Shown here: one piece after another, positions 17,626 through 27,579 of the stretch
Layout: the number at the start of each line of letters is the position of its first letter
Numbering within the stretch: the stretch's first letter is position 1
Source of the DNA: Arthrobacter sp. UNC362MFTsu5.1
Lineage (GTDB): Bacteria > Actinomycetota > Actinomycetes > Actinomycetales > Micrococcaceae
NCBI RefSeq assembly: GCF_000685965.1
Contig: NZ_JMLE01000013.1
Location: 1-64,000 of the forward strand
Length of the DNA: 64,000 nucleotides
Direction: 5' to 3'
Position numbers and translations under genes: made by a program
The notes under the pieces: generated by a model
Seen by the model: only the letters and a program-made list of their open reading frames with translations
Database searches by the model: none
What the model was told of the DNA's origin: nothing

Positions 17626-18116
17626 GCAACGCGCTGAAACTCCTGGCCCCGGAGAACGTGCCGTTTGTGGACTCCGAGCGCGAGTTCGATTACCCGGCGG
17701 CAGCTGTCTTCCGCGCCCACTCCGATGCGGAGGTGTTCCGGCAGTGGATCGGACCGCGGGAATTGAGCACGAGGATCGACGTCTTCGACTGCCGCCCGGG
17801 CGGAACGTACCGCTTCGTGCAGGAGGGGCGGGACGGCCGCCAGCACGCGTTCCGCGGTGTCTTCCATACGGTCCGCGAGAACGCCTTCGTGCTGCAGACC
17901 TTTGAGTATGAGGGCTACCCGGACACCGTGACCCTGGAATTCGCAACATTCCAGGATCTGCCGGGCGGACGCTCCCGGCTCACCGGCCGTTCCGTGTATC
18001 CCAGCGTCGAGGCCCGCGAGAGGTTCCTTGCCGACGGCATGGAATCCGGCATCGCCGCCGGCTACGACCATCTGGACGAGCTGCTCGGCCGGTCCCCCGC
18101 CGGGTCCGCCGCTTAA
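17622..18116 (+). CDS. SRPBCC (AHSA1-type) domain protein, copy 2
   Basis: This 164-residue paralogue of the preceding gene matches it along its whole length (MSN-LKL start, FHTVR-N-F--QTFE-GYPD block, RLTG-SVYPS-EAR block, and a GM--G---GY--LDELL end). It probably arose by tandem duplication. The ATG overlaps the previous stop and has AGGAAAGG upstream. The binding-pocket residues differ between copies, which suggests different ligands or a heterodimer. Confidence 0.9.
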   Translation: MSNALKLLAPENVPFVDSEREFDYPAAAVFRAHSDAEVFRQWIGPRELSTRIDVFDCRPGGTYRFVQEGRDGRQHAFRGVFHTVRENAFVLQTFEYEGYPDTVTLEFATFQDLPGGRSRLTGRSVYPSVEARERFLADGMESGIAAGYDHLDELLGRSPAGSAA

Positions 18117-18140
18117 GCCGCTTACGCCGCTTAAAAGAAA

Positions 18141-18196
18141 AGTACGACGGCGTCCGGTCACCTTCCAAGGGGAAGGCGGCCGGACGCCGTCGTACT
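18141..18196. terminator. Bidirectional terminator with a 17-bp perfect stem
   Basis: The arms at 18141-18157 and 18180-18196 are perfect complements (AGTACGACGGCGTCCGG and its reverse complement), flanked by A-rich and T-containing sequence. They separate the convergent SRPBCC and sucD genes. Confidence 0.85.
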
Positions 18197-18227
18197 CTAA
18201 AACATTCCTGCGGGCAGGGGGCGTGAC

Positions 18228-19130
18228 CTAGAGGGTCGCGAAGACCTCGCGGAGGAGCTTGGCGGTCTCGGACGGCGTCTTGCCGACCTTGACGCCGGCA
18301 GCCTCGAGGGCTTCCTTCTTGGCCTGTGCGGTGCCCGCGGAGCCGGAGACGATGGCGCCTGCGTGGCCCATGGTCTTGCCTTCCGGAGCGGTGAAGCCTG
18401 CCACGTAGCCGACAACCGGCTTGGTGACGTGAGCCTTGATGTAGTCAGCGGCACGCTCTTCGGCGTCGCCGCCGATCTCGCCGATCATCACGATCGCCTT
18501 GGTCTCGGGGTCGGCTTCGAAGGCTTCCAGCGCGTCGATGTGCGTGGTGCCGATGATGGGGTCGCCGCCGATGCCGATGGCGGTGGAGAAGCCCAGGTCG
18601 CGCAGCTCGTACATCATCTGGTAGGTCAGGGTACCGGACTTGGAGACCAGGCCGATGGGGCCCTTGCCCGTGATGTTTGCCGGGGTGATGCCTACGAGGG
18701 CCTCACCCGGGGTGATGATGCCGGGGCAGTTCGGTCCGATGATGCGGGTGATCTGCTTGCCGTTGGCGTCAACCGTTGCCTGCGCCAGCGCCCAGAACTC
18801 GGCGGAGTCCTGTACCGGCACGCCTTCGGTGATGACGACGACCAGGCCGATGCCGGCCTCGATGGCTTCAACGACGGCGTCCTTGGTGAATGCCGGCGGG
18901 ACGAAGACGATGGAGACGTCGGCGCCGGTCTCGGCCATGGCTTCCTTGACGGTGCCGAAAACGGTGATTTCGTTATCGCCGTGCAGGACCGTGGTGCCGG
19001 CCTTGCGTGCGTTGACGCCGCCAACAACGTTGGTGCCGGCCTTGAGCATCAGGGCGGTGTGCTTGGTGCCTTCGCCGCCGGTGATGCCCTGGACGATGAC
19101 CTTGGAGTCCTTGTTCAGATAGATCGACAT
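18228..19130 (-). CDS. sucD: Succinyl-CoA synthetase alpha subunit
   Basis: This 300-residue subunit of the TCA-cycle ligase binds CoA through an N-terminal Rossmann fold ([13 protein letters not shown]) and carries the phospho-His in [13 protein letters not shown] near residue 250. With SucC it converts succinyl-CoA to succinate while making ATP or GTP. The ATG at 19130 follows AAAGGGA, 11 bases after the sucC stop, so the two are one operon. Confidence 0.97.
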   Translation of the reverse strand: MSIYLNKDSKVIVQGITGGEGTKHTALMLKAGTNVVGGVNARKAGTTVLHGDNEITVFGTVKEAMAETGADVSIVFVPPAFTKDAVVEAIEAGIGLVVVITEGVPVQDSAEFWALAQATVDANGKQITRIIGPNCPGIITPGEALVGITPANITGKGPIGLVSKSGTLTYQMMYELRDLGFSTAIGIGGDPIIGTTHIDALEAFEADPETKAIVMIGEIGGDAEERAADYIKAHVTKPVVGYVAGFTAPEGKTMGHAGAIVSGSAGTAQAKKEALEAAGVKVGKTPSETAKLLREVFATL

Positions 19131-19141
19131 GGTGCGTCCCT

Positions 19142-20311
19142 TTACTTAGCTGCGTTGGCGAGCTCGGCGGCCTTGTCGGCGCCCTCGTCCATGGTGGCGG
19201 CCAGGGTAACCAGCGGGTGGTTGGCCTCGGCCAGGATGCGGCGGCCTTCCTCGACGTTGTTTCCGTCGAGGCGGACGACCAGCGGCTTGTTCGCGGAGTG
19301 GCCCAGCTCGGCCAGTGCTCCGACGATGCCCTTGGCCACGGCGTCGCAGGCGGTGATTCCGCCGAAGACGTTGACGAACACGGACTTGACCTGCTCGTCG
19401 CCCAGGATGACGTCCAGGCCGGCTGCCATGACCTCGGCGGAGGCTCCGCCGCCGATGTCCAGGAAGTTGGCCGGCTTGACGTTGCCGTGGTTTTCACCGG
19501 CGTAGGCAACGACGTCCAGGGTGGACATGACCAGGCCGGCGCCGTTGCCGATGATGCCGACTTCGCCGTCCAGCTTGACGTAGTTCAGGTCCTGCGCCTT
19601 GGCCTTGGCCTCGAGCGGGTCAGCAGCGTCCTTGTCTTCCAGGAGTGCGTGCTTGGCGTGCCGGAAATCGGCGTTTTCGTCCAGGGTCACCTTGCCGTCA
19701 AGGGCAACGATGTCGCCGGCGCCGGTCTTGACCAGCGGGTTGACCTCCACCAGGGTGGCGTCTTCCTTCTTGAAAACGTCCCAGAGCTTCAGGATGACGT
19801 CGGCGACTTTGCCGCGCAGTTCCTCAGCGAAGCCGGCAGCGGCAACGATTTCGTCGGCCTTGGCCTGGTCGATGCCCACTGCGGGATCGATGGCGACCTT
19901 GGCCAGGGCGTCGGGGCGTTCGACGGCGAGCTGTTCGATTTCCATGCCGCCTTCTACCGAGCACATGGCCAGGTAGTTGCGGTTGGCCCGGTCCAGGAGG
20001 ACGGAGAAGTAGTATTCCTCGGCGATGTCCGCGCCCTGGGCAATCATGACCTTGTTGACCGTGTGGCCCTTGATGTCCATGCCCAGGATGTTGGTGGAGT
20101 GCTCCAGCGCCTCATCGGCGGTCTTAGCGACCTTAACGCCGCCGGCCTTGCCGCGGCCACCGACCTTAACCTGTGCCTTGACGACAGTTACGCCGCCGAT
20201 CTTCTCGGCAGCTGCCTTTGCTTCTTCAGGGGTGTGCGCCACGATGCCAGCAAGCACGGGTACACCGTGCGCCTCGAACATATCGCGCGCCTGATATTCA
20301 AACAGGTCCAC
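19142..20311 (-). CDS. sucC: Succinyl-CoA synthetase beta subunit
   Basis: This 389-residue subunit has an N-terminal ATP-grasp domain ([36 protein letters not shown]) and a C-terminal CoA-ligase domain with [13 protein letters not shown]. The length is standard. The GTG start has AGAAGGA upstream. It leads the sucCD operon; the 220 bases upstream hold its promoter, but no box is convincing enough to name. Confidence 0.97.
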   Translation of the reverse strand: MDLFEYQARDMFEAHGVPVLAGIVAHTPEEAKAAAEKIGGVTVVKAQVKVGGRGKAGGVKVAKTADEALEHSTNILGMDIKGHTVNKVMIAQGADIAEEYYFSVLLDRANRNYLAMCSVEGGMEIEQLAVERPDALAKVAIDPAVGIDQAKADEIVAAAGFAEELRGKVADVILKLWDVFKKEDATLVEVNPLVKTGAGDIVALDGKVTLDENADFRHAKHALLEDKDAADPLEAKAKAQDLNYVKLDGEVGIIGNGAGLVMSTLDVVAYAGENHGNVKPANFLDIGGGASAEVMAAGLDVILGDEQVKSVFVNVFGGITACDAVAKGIVGALAELGHSANKPLVVRLDGNNVEEGRRILAEANHPLVTLAATMDEGADKAAELANAAK

Positions 20312-20522
20312 GGTTTAGTGTCCTTCTACGTCGAAGTAGTTTCTGTACAGCCGGACCCCACGTAATCGTGGTTACCGGGCTGCGGAATAAACGCACCCTG
20401 CGACAGGTTAGGAAACGAGCCACACGGCGCAATGCTCCTCTCGGAACTCTAGTCCTTTCTTCGGACCGGCCCGTTCCAGAGTACCCGTTATGTGAGTAAG
20501 GACACTATTCTATGGAGCGTAG

Positions 20523-20548
20523 AAAAACCCCTAGATTACGGGGATTTT
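20523..20548 (-). terminator. Terminator overlapping the lipoprotein stop codon
   Basis: CCCC and GGGG arms (20528-20531, 20540-20543) with adjacent A/T pairs are followed on the minus strand by five T. The 5' arm overlaps the gene's last codons. Confidence 0.6.
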
Positions 20549-21243
20549 GGCGCCACTGAGGGCGTTGCGGAGGGGTCCGCGCCCGCTCCGGAAACTAGTT
20601 CGTAATGGTCCCGCGAAATGAAGAAAGCAACGCCGGCCGAGACGTTTCCGCAGGCCACACCGTTGTTGTAGGCCGAGCAGCGAAGGCCGTTCCGCTCAAG
20701 GTTCTGTCCGTCCGCCAGGACGGGGAGCTGGGAGATGGAGCCGGCTTTGGTGCCCTTGGGCCCGAATTCCGCTTCCATCCGGGTTACACCGGAGCGGCAT
20801 TCCCCGTACGTCGCCTTGTCCGGGGTGAGCAGCGCGGCGCCGCCGAGGTAGCCCAGGCCGGTGCCGGCACAGTCGTCGGTCACGTCGGCGGCTTCGGGTT
20901 TGGGGTAGACGGCGAGTTCGCAGTGCGCCACCGGGACGATGGCCAGCTTGTTGTTGGCGGCGTCGCTGTAGGCGTTCTGCTCGTACGGCAGGTTGATGTG
21001 CTCGCCGCGTTGCGACGTCAGCGAACAGACGGCGCTGTGATCGGCAGTGACGAAGCTCAGCACGCCTTCCCCTGCGGAGAACGGGGCGGCGTCCGCCACC
21101 GGGGCCTGCTTGAGCTGTTCCAGCGCGGAAAGCGGCGGCGGCGGGACGTAGTCCGGGTCCTCCCGGGTGATGGTGCACGCAGTGCAGGCCAGCAGGATGA
21201 GGGCGGCCAGGATCCCCGGTACAGTCCGTCGCATGGCCTCCAT
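20536..21243 (-). CDS. Putative lipoprotein of unknown function
   Basis: This 235-residue protein has an N-terminal hydrophobic segment with a Cys cluster (LLACTACT), consistent with a lipoprotein signal cut at Cys20 or Cys23. A Pro-rich linker (PPPPLSALEQL) and a domain with six or more Cys follow, which suggests disulfides outside the membrane. I do not recognise the family. The start may be the ATG at 21243 or at 21234. It lies 14 bases downstream of the glycosyltransferase gene on the same strand. Confidence 0.75.
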   Translation of the reverse strand: MEAMRRTVPGILAALILLACTACTITREDPDYVPPPPLSALEQLKQAPVADAAPFSAGEGVLSFVTADHSAVCSLTSQRGEHINLPYEQNAYSDAANNKLAIVPVAHCELAVYPKPEAADVTDDCAGTGLGYLGGAALLTPDKATYGECRSGVTRMEAEFGPKGTKAGSISQLPVLADGQNLERNGLRCSAYNNGVACGNVSAGVAFFISRDHYELVSGAGADPSATPSVAPKSP

Positions 21244-21257
21244 TATGCCGTCACCGG

Positions 21258-22589
21258 CTAGGAGCCGGCGGCAGGTCCTGCACTTTCGACGACGGCGGCA
21301 GCCGCCTCGGCGGGGTCCGCCTGGTCAAACTGCTCACGCATCTGCGCCGCCCGCCTTTTCCAGGCAGGATCCCCCAGGACGTCAGCCACCGCCCGGGCAA
21401 TGTCGCCGGACCTGGGCGCCTCGGTCCGCAGGCTGATGCCCACGCCGGCGTATTCCACGCGGGCGTTGACGTCGCTCTTGCCCTCGTTGATGCCGGACAC
21501 CACCAGCGGAACGCCCTTGGACAGGCTCAGCTGCACGCCGCCAAAACCGCCGTTACTGATGAACACATCGGTGTGCTCGAAGACTTTGGCGAAATCCACG
21601 TAGTCGCGCACCATGATGTTGGGCTGCGGATACCGGGCCTTCAATTCCTCGGTGCCACGGCCGCCGGTGGCAACGATCACCAGCGCGTCCAGGTCCTTCA
21701 CGGCTTCGAGCGCAGGGACGATCAGCTTGCCTTGGTCGATGTTGTCCACGGTTCCCTGCGTCACCACGATGGTGGCCGGGTAGGACCGCGGCCGTGCCCC
21801 GTCGTCGCCCGGCACCACCTCTGCTGAGCGGGCACCTTCCGCCCCGGGGCCGACAGCCTCCGCTGCCCGGTAGGGAAGAAGCGCGCCGACGTAATGGACC
21901 TTCGGATTGACGGTCCGGCGCGGGAAGTCCAGCGACTCCGGGCCCGTTTGGATGACGGCAGCCGCGCAGCGGTACGGTTCATCGGTCAGCCGTCCCCGGC
22001 GGGGGACCTCCTGGCCGTACGCCGCGTGCTGCCGCCTGTAGCTCTGGCTGGCAGGCCGGAGGATGACCTTGTCTGACAGCAGCCCCGCCGCGGCCTGGGC
22101 GGCTTTTTCTGCCAGGTTGCGGGACGGCTTGAACCCGAAGAAGAGCGGCGGCACCAGGGGGTCGCTTTCCATGTTGGGAATCGCCACAAACGTCACAACC
22201 GGCGTGCTCATCAACCGGGAAACCAGCCGCTGGATGAACATGGAGCTGTCCACCACGGCCACGTCGAACGGGAAGTCGCCGCGGAGCTCCCGGATGTCCT
22301 CGAAGAAGTGGCTGATGTTGCTGGCAAAGATCTTTTCGCCGTCGAAGCCGATGGCCCGGGGGCCCTTGAGCCTGGCGCGTTCCGGATACAGCTCGTTCAG
22401 GTTGTCGCCCCGGTGCTCAATGGCGCGGCGGAACGGGAAGTGCTGAACCTCGAGCCTGCGCAGTTTGTCCGCGAAGACAGGTCCTGTGTACCAGCCGACG
22501 TCGTGGCCGCGCTCCCTGAGCCGCACGGCAACGCCGGTCATCGGATTGAAGTGGCCCTCAATGGCCTGGCTGGCGAACAGGATCTTCAT
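21258..22589 (-). CDS. Glycosyltransferase, GT1/MGT (YjiC-like) family
   Basis: This 443-residue GT-B fold enzyme resembles macrolide/UDP-glucosyl transferases. The N-terminus (ILFASQAIEGHFNP) forms the acceptor domain, with a catalytic His expected in GHFNP. The C-terminal donor domain has TQGTVDN and FISNGGFGGVQLSLSKGVPLVV, where UGTs usually carry HCGWxS; here the His is replaced by Asn. It probably glycosylates a small hydrophobic molecule. The start has a G-rich ribosome site (GGGGGGACC). Confidence 0.88.
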   Translation of the reverse strand: MKILFASQAIEGHFNPMTGVAVRLRERGHDVGWYTGPVFADKLRRLEVQHFPFRRAIEHRGDNLNELYPERARLKGPRAIGFDGEKIFASNISHFFEDIRELRGDFPFDVAVVDSSMFIQRLVSRLMSTPVVTFVAIPNMESDPLVPPLFFGFKPSRNLAEKAAQAAAGLLSDKVILRPASQSYRRQHAAYGQEVPRRGRLTDEPYRCAAAVIQTGPESLDFPRRTVNPKVHYVGALLPYRAAEAVGPGAEGARSAEVVPGDDGARPRSYPATIVVTQGTVDNIDQGKLIVPALEAVKDLDALVIVATGGRGTEELKARYPQPNIMVRDYVDFAKVFEHTDVFISNGGFGGVQLSLSKGVPLVVSGINEGKSDVNARVEYAGVGISLRTEAPRSGDIARAVADVLGDPAWKRRAAQMREQFDQADPAEAAAAVVESAGPAAGS

Positions 22590-22644
22590 GGTCCCCCCGG
22601 ACTCGCTTTGAGCCTGAGCGGCTCCGCGCCGCGAGACTGCGGCG

Positions 22645-25137
22645 CTATGCGTCCAGTTTGGTCAGCGGCGCGTACCTTAGCAATAGCCGCTTCTCGCCAA
22701 CGCTGAACTTCACCTTCGCGACTGTCTTGTCGCCGGCGCCTTCAACGGCCAGGACCGTGCCGTTGCCGAAACTTGTGTGGTTGACCTTGTCCCCCACGCT
22801 AACGGCCACCACTTCCTTCTGCGGCTGCACGCGGTTCTTCGCGACGGCGGCGGGCACGTCGGCGTTGAAGCCGGCGGAAGGGCTCGCAGCGTTGCCGCGG
22901 GCTGTGCCGGCGCCCCAGAACGAGCCGCTGTACCGGCTGGATCCGATGGCGGCGCCGCTCCCCCAGCCGCCGACCTGGCGGCTGGTGCCTTCCCGCCGCC
23001 ATTCCACCAGTTCGGCCGGGATCTCCTCGATGAACTGGCTGGCCGGGTTGTACTGGCTCTGGCCCCACATGCTGCGGACCTCCGAGCGGGTCACGTAAAG
23101 GCGCTTCCGTGCACGGGTCAGGCCCACGTAGGCAAGCCGGCGCTCTTCCGCGAGCTCCTTGGGATCCGTGGCGGACCGCTGGTGCGGGAAGAGTCCGTGC
23201 TCCATGCCGGTGAGGAACACCACCGGGAACTCCAGCCCCTTGGCCGTGTGGAGGGTCATCAGCGTGACAACGCCCAGCCGCTTGGCTTCCGCGACGGCGG
23301 CATCGATATCCGCGCCGGGGGCGTCCGGGATCTGGTCTGCGTCCGCAACGAGGGAGACCTGCTCCAGGAAGGCGCCCAGGGATCCTTCCGGGTTTTCCTG
23401 CTCGTATTCGCGCACGACGGCGACGAGTTCGGCGAGGTTCTCCACGCGGGACTCGTCCTGGGGATCCGTGCTGGACCGCAGGCCGGCCAGGTAGCCGGTC
23501 TGTTCCAGGACGGCTTCCAGGGCTGCCGCCGCGCCGGAGCCGGTGGCCACCTCCGCGAGGTCATCCAGCAGCTTCACGAAGCCCAGCACCGCATTGACCG
23601 AGCGGGTGGCCATGCCGGGAGCCTGGTCCGCGCGGCGGGCGGCGGCCATGAACGACGTGCGTTCGCGTTCGGCAAGGGCGGCCACAGCGCCCTCGGCGCG
23701 GTCGCCGATGCCGCGCTTGGGCTCGTTGAGCACCCGCCGGAGGTTGACGTCGTCGTCGGGGTTGACCAGGACGCGCAGGTACGCGAGGGCGTCCTTGATT
23801 TCCTTGCGCTCGTAGAAGCGCGTGCCGCCCACCACCTTGTACGGCAGCCCGACGCGCACCAGGACGTCTTCAATCGAGCGCGACTGGGCGTTGGTGCGGT
23901 AGAAGATGGCGACGTCGCCGGGGCGCAGGTTGTCCTCGTCCTGCAGCCTGTCGATTTCCTTGGCGATGAACTGGGCTTCGTCGTGTTCGTTCTCGCCCAC
24001 GTAGCCGATGATTTTGTGGCCCTCGCCCTCGGCGGTCCAGAGCCGTTTCTCCGGCCGGTTGGGGTTGCGCGAGATCACCGAGTTGGCGGCGGAGAGGATG
24101 TTCTGGGTGGAGCGGTAGTTCTGTTCCAGCTTGATGGTGCGGGCGTTCGGGTAGTCCTTTTCGAACTCCACGATGTTGCGGATGTCGGCGCCGCGGAAGG
24201 CGTAGATGGACTGGTCCGAGTCGCCCACCACGGTGAGTTCGGAGGCCCCGGGTCCCTCGCCCACAATTTCGCGGACCAGTGCGTACTGTGCGTGGTTGGT
24301 GTCCTGGTACTCGTCCACGAGGACATGCCGGAAGCGCCGCCGGTAGGACTCGGCGAGCGCCGGAAAGGCCCGGAACATGTAGACGGTCTCGGCGATGAGG
24401 TCGTCAAAATCCATGGCGTTGGCCTGGCGCAGCCGCTGGGTGTAGCCCTTGAAGACATCGGCCACGGCTGATTCGAAGGGATCGTTGTGGTTGGCCGACA
24501 TGGCGTAGGAGTCGGCGTCGATCAGCTCGTTCTTCAGCGCCGAGATCTTGTGCTGGATGGCCTTGGGCGCGAACTTCTTGGGATCGAGGTCCAGGCTCTT
24601 GGACACCTGGGTCACGAGGCGGAGGGAGTCCGCGGAGTCATAGATGGAGAAGTTGGACTTCAGTCCGACGTTCGCGGCCTCCTGCCGGAGGATCCGCACG
24701 CAGGACGAGTGGAACGTGGAGATCCACATGATCTTGGCCTTGCCGCCAACCAGCGCCTGGATGCGCTCCCGCATTTCCGCGGCCGCCTTGTTGGTGAAGG
24801 TGATGGCCAGGATCTCCCCGTGATGCGCCTGCCGGGTGGCGATGAGGTACGCGATCCGGTTGCTGAGTACCCGGGTCTTGCCGGATCCGGCTCCGGCAAC
24901 GATGAGCAGCGCGCTGCCGGAATGCTTGACCGCTTCCTCCTGCTGGGGGTTGAGGCCCTGCAGCAGTTCATCGGCTCCGGGCAGCCGCGGGTGCGCCCGT
25001 TCCCGGCCGGATTCCTGCCCGCCGTTCCCGTACCGTGCAGGATCTTCCCCGCCCCCGGGGCGCGACTTAGTGAGCGCTGCCGCTCGCGGGGCAGCCTTGA
25101 ACGGTCCGTCAGCGTAGGGGTCAAACAACATATCCAT
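22645..25137 (-). CDS. pcrA: ATP-dependent DNA helicase PcrA/UvrD
   Basis: This 830-residue superfamily 1A 3'-5' helicase acts in repair and replication restart. It shows motif I AGAGSGKT (81-88), motif II with VDEYQDTNHAQY, GDSDQSIYAFRGAD, QNYRST, VTLMTLHTAKGLEFPVVFL and VGLTRARKRLYVT. The C-terminus carries the PcrA Tudor-like region (GDKVNHTSFGNGTVLAVEG). An extra 55-residue N-terminal leader precedes the domain. No strong ribosome site precedes the ATG; an ATG two codons later is possible. Confidence 0.96.
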   Translation of the reverse strand: MDMLFDPYADGPFKAAPRAAALTKSRPGGGEDPARYGNGGQESGRERAHPRLPGADELLQGLNPQQEEAVKHSGSALLIVAGAGSGKTRVLSNRIAYLIATRQAHHGEILAITFTNKAAAEMRERIQALVGGKAKIMWISTFHSSCVRILRQEAANVGLKSNFSIYDSADSLRLVTQVSKSLDLDPKKFAPKAIQHKISALKNELIDADSYAMSANHNDPFESAVADVFKGYTQRLRQANAMDFDDLIAETVYMFRAFPALAESYRRRFRHVLVDEYQDTNHAQYALVREIVGEGPGASELTVVGDSDQSIYAFRGADIRNIVEFEKDYPNARTIKLEQNYRSTQNILSAANSVISRNPNRPEKRLWTAEGEGHKIIGYVGENEHDEAQFIAKEIDRLQDEDNLRPGDVAIFYRTNAQSRSIEDVLVRVGLPYKVVGGTRFYERKEIKDALAYLRVLVNPDDDVNLRRVLNEPKRGIGDRAEGAVAALAERERTSFMAAARRADQAPGMATRSVNAVLGFVKLLDDLAEVATGSGAAAALEAVLEQTGYLAGLRSSTDPQDESRVENLAELVAVVREYEQENPEGSLGAFLEQVSLVADADQIPDAPGADIDAAVAEAKRLGVVTLMTLHTAKGLEFPVVFLTGMEHGLFPHQRSATDPKELAEERRLAYVGLTRARKRLYVTRSEVRSMWGQSQYNPASQFIEEIPAELVEWRREGTSRQVGGWGSGAAIGSSRYSGSFWGAGTARGNAASPSAGFNADVPAAVAKNRVQPQKEVVAVSVGDKVNHTSFGNGTVLAVEGAGDKTVAKVKFSVGEKRLLLRYAPLTKLDA

Positions 25138-25181
25138 GGTGCTATAAGTCTAGGCGGTGGTGCCGACACTAACGTCCGGGC

Positions 25182-26030
25182 TTACTCCACCGAGCCGGCT
25201 TCGAGGGCCGAACGGAGCTGCCGGACCGCCGTCGTTCCGCCTGCCATGAACCATTCGAGTCCGTTCACACGGACTGTCTCGGCGGCGCCGCCGGCGGCGA
25301 TCACGATCGCCTGGCCGGGGAGCCAGTCCCATTCGGGGCAGCTGTGCTGGAACCAGCAGTCCAGTTCGCCGTCGGCCACCCGGCCCAGGTCGCACGAGCC
25401 AGAGCCGAACATCCGCAGCGCCGCTGCAGCGGTGGCCGCGGCGTGCCAGGGCATGGCGCAGAGCGGGTCCGCGAGCCAGGACGGGTGGATGTAGGTTGCG
25501 GCACCCTGCTCGGCCAGCGGTTTCCGGGTCCTGGCCCCGCCGTCTTCGTGGAAGGAGGTGATCCGTTCTCCGTTGAGGGTTGCGGGCCGGGTGGTTCCGC
25601 CGAGCCACAGCTTGTCCTCTTCGGGCTGGAAAATGGCACCAAGCACGGTCCCGGCAGTGTCCTTGAGGGCGAGCGCGGAGCACCAGTACGTGGAGCCGTG
25701 CAGGAAGTTGTACGTGCCGTCCACGGGGTCGATCACCCAGGTCCGGCCGCTGCTGCCCTGGACGGACGCCCCTTCCTCCCCCAGGATGCCGTCGTCCGGC
25801 CGGCAGCGGCGCAGCTGGTCGAGGACGTAGGCTTCGGCGGCGTGGTCGGCGGCGGTGACAACATCGGAAACCGACGTTTTTTGCTGCCCTTCCAGGCCGC
25901 CCTGGCGCATCATGAGCGCCAGCATCCCGGCTTCCCTGACCAGGGCCTCGGCCAGCTGGTAGTCGTCCAGGCCCGCGTTGAGTTCAGCCGCGCTGTGCCT
26001 GCCAAGTTTGTGTCTTCCTAGTTCCGTCAC
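25182..26030 (-). CDS. Inositol monophosphatase family protein
   Basis: This 282-residue Mg-dependent, Li-sensitive-type phosphatase has the family motifs ILGEEG and WVIDPVDGTYNFLHG, and EWDWLPGQAIVIAAGG near the end. The GTG at 26030 is chosen; the longer frame would run into the divergent gene. The substrate could be inositol phosphate, histidinol phosphate (HisN) or another sugar phosphate, and sequence does not settle this. It is separated from the iol region and lacks the shared operator. Confidence 0.88.
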   Translation of the reverse strand: MTELGRHKLGRHSAAELNAGLDDYQLAEALVREAGMLALMMRQGGLEGQQKTSVSDVVTAADHAAEAYVLDQLRRCRPDDGILGEEGASVQGSSGRTWVIDPVDGTYNFLHGSTYWCSALALKDTAGTVLGAIFQPEEDKLWLGGTTRPATLNGERITSFHEDGGARTRKPLAEQGAATYIHPSWLADPLCAMPWHAAATAAAALRMFGSGSCDLGRVADGELDCWFQHSCPEWDWLPGQAIVIAAGGAAETVRVNGLEWFMAGGTTAVRQLRSALEAGSVE

Positions 26031-26098
26031 GCGTCCCAGCCTATCCGGGGCCACCCGCAAGGGACAGGAACAGGAACAGAACCAGCGATAATGAACGC

Positions 26099-26719
26099 AT
26101 GGCCAAGACACCAGCACAGCGGATCAAGAAACACGGCGCCAGGGCGTCCGTTCCCCAGCATCATCTGCCGCCGGTGATCAACCCGACCACCCGGCGGACG
26201 CCGGAGAAGGCCCAGAGCAACAGCAGCCTGATCCTGATCGCGGGCGTGGTGGCCAGCCTCTTCCTGTTCTGGTACCTGCACTTGCTGACGCTGAACCAGC
26301 TCACCCAGCTCTCGGGCGGCCTGCCCATGCCCGATTCGCTGATCGGGGGCTTTGACCAGGGCTTCGTGGAGCAGTTGAGGGCGGCCATGAACGAGGACGC
26401 CCGCGGCCAGCTCAACTACCTCCACAAGACGGCGGGCACCCTGTTTCCGCTGATCTTCGCCTTCACCTGGCTGCTGCTGATCGGGACCAACGTTGCGCGC
26501 AAACCCCTACGCTGGGCGCTCTGGGCGCTCCCGCTGCTGTTCGCTGCAGTCCGGTTGTGGGGGAACGCCGCCATTGATTCGATGATGTCCGCGTCAACTG
26601 CCGACGCCGGCCAGGTTGCACTAGCGTCCGTGCTCACCGTTTCCGGCTGGGTGCTGCTCGTGCTGAGCCTGCTGGCCAGCGGCGCTGCGGTGTTTATCGG
26701 CCGGAAGCCGCGGAAGTAG
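26099..26719 (+). CDS. Membrane protein of unknown function
   Basis: This 206-residue protein has a basic N-terminal tail of about 40 residues and four predicted membrane segments (around 44-62, 112-130, 138-152 and 177-198). An extracytoplasmic loop lies between the first two. I do not recognise a family. It is divergent from the phosphatase gene, and its last 26 bases overlap the end of the convergent DUF998 gene. Confidence 0.78.
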   Translation: MAKTPAQRIKKHGARASVPQHHLPPVINPTTRRTPEKAQSNSSLILIAGVVASLFLFWYLHLLTLNQLTQLSGGLPMPDSLIGGFDQGFVEQLRAAMNEDARGQLNYLHKTAGTLFPLIFAFTWLLLIGTNVARKPLRWALWALPLLFAAVRLWGNAAIDSMMSASTADAGQVALASVLTVSGWVLLVLSLLASGAAVFIGRKPRK

Positions 26720-27494
26720 CTCCCGGGGCAGCGGCCCGCGCCGCCTTCCGCGCCCTCAGCTCCTGCCGCACCCGCTGGGCGATGACCAGCCCCGCCGTGG
26801 CCAGGCCGACCGTCACCGGGTAGCCCATGAAGCGCTCCAGCGTGCCCGGCTCGGGCACGGCCATCCCGGTGACGCCGCCGGTCACCAGGGCACCGAAGGA
26901 AACTGCGCCGCAGGCGAGGATGAACCAGCCCAGGGGTGACTGCCGCAGCCACAGCACCCCCAGCAGCAGCAGTGCCAGCGCGCCCCCGATGAAATACATC
27001 AGGGCGCCGGTCAGATGCACGGCAAACAAGCCGGCGTCTTCGGGCACCAGCCCCACGATGATTGTCCCGGTTCCGGCGGTGAAAGTCAGGACCTTGGCAG
27101 CGAGGGCGGTGAGCCAGGGCGCGCGGTGGCCCGGGCCGAAAGCGATCCGTATACCGGGACGGGCTGCCACGCACAAGAGCGCGGAGCTGAGGAGCAATGC
27201 CCCCGCGAGCATGCCCAGCCCCTGCACCACGAACGAGGCGTTCATCAGCGCGTGCAGGGGCGAGCAGACGTCCCGGTCCTCGTAGATCCCGCAGTGCACG
27301 GCCCCAAGGTCACTGATGTAGCCGGTCCGGCGGTCGTAGGGTTCCGGCCCCGCCCACGCCGCGATCACGGCCGATTCCGCCACGAAGTATTGCAGCACGC
27401 TCAGCTTGGCCCACGCCCCGAAATACTCCCGGGCGGAGGCGATATCCGGGAGGAACCCGGCCCGGTAGGACGTTGCTGGTGTTGCTGCAGTCAT
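26694..27494 (-). CDS. DUF998-type membrane protein
   Basis: This 266-residue integral membrane protein has six to seven hydrophobic segments and the DUF998 layout: a first helix followed by an external loop with YISDLGAVHC and a CSPLHALMNASF motif. Function is unknown. A charged Arg/Ala C-terminal tail follows the last helix. Its 3' end overlaps the convergent membrane protein gene by 26 bases. Confidence 0.82.
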   Translation of the reverse strand: MTAATPATSYRAGFLPDIASAREYFGAWAKLSVLQYFVAESAVIAAWAGPEPYDRRTGYISDLGAVHCGIYEDRDVCSPLHALMNASFVVQGLGMLAGALLLSSALLCVAARPGIRIAFGPGHRAPWLTALAAKVLTFTAGTGTIIVGLVPEDAGLFAVHLTGALMYFIGGALALLLLGVLWLRQSPLGWFILACGAVSFGALVTGGVTGMAVPEPGTLERFMGYPVTVGLATAGLVIAQRVRQELRARKAARAAAPGATSAASGR

Positions 27495-27579
27495 GCCAAG
27501 AGCGTAGTACGGGCCCGTACCTTGTATGCTTGTATCCGTGCCCGAACAGGACGGCCTGTGCCAACCGTTTCGGACGCCC

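Noticed and set aside
20315..20522. A sucC promoter or riboswitch in the leader
   Set aside because: The region is 200 bases and has AT-rich patches, but no convincing -10/-35 pair or conserved RNA fold was seen.
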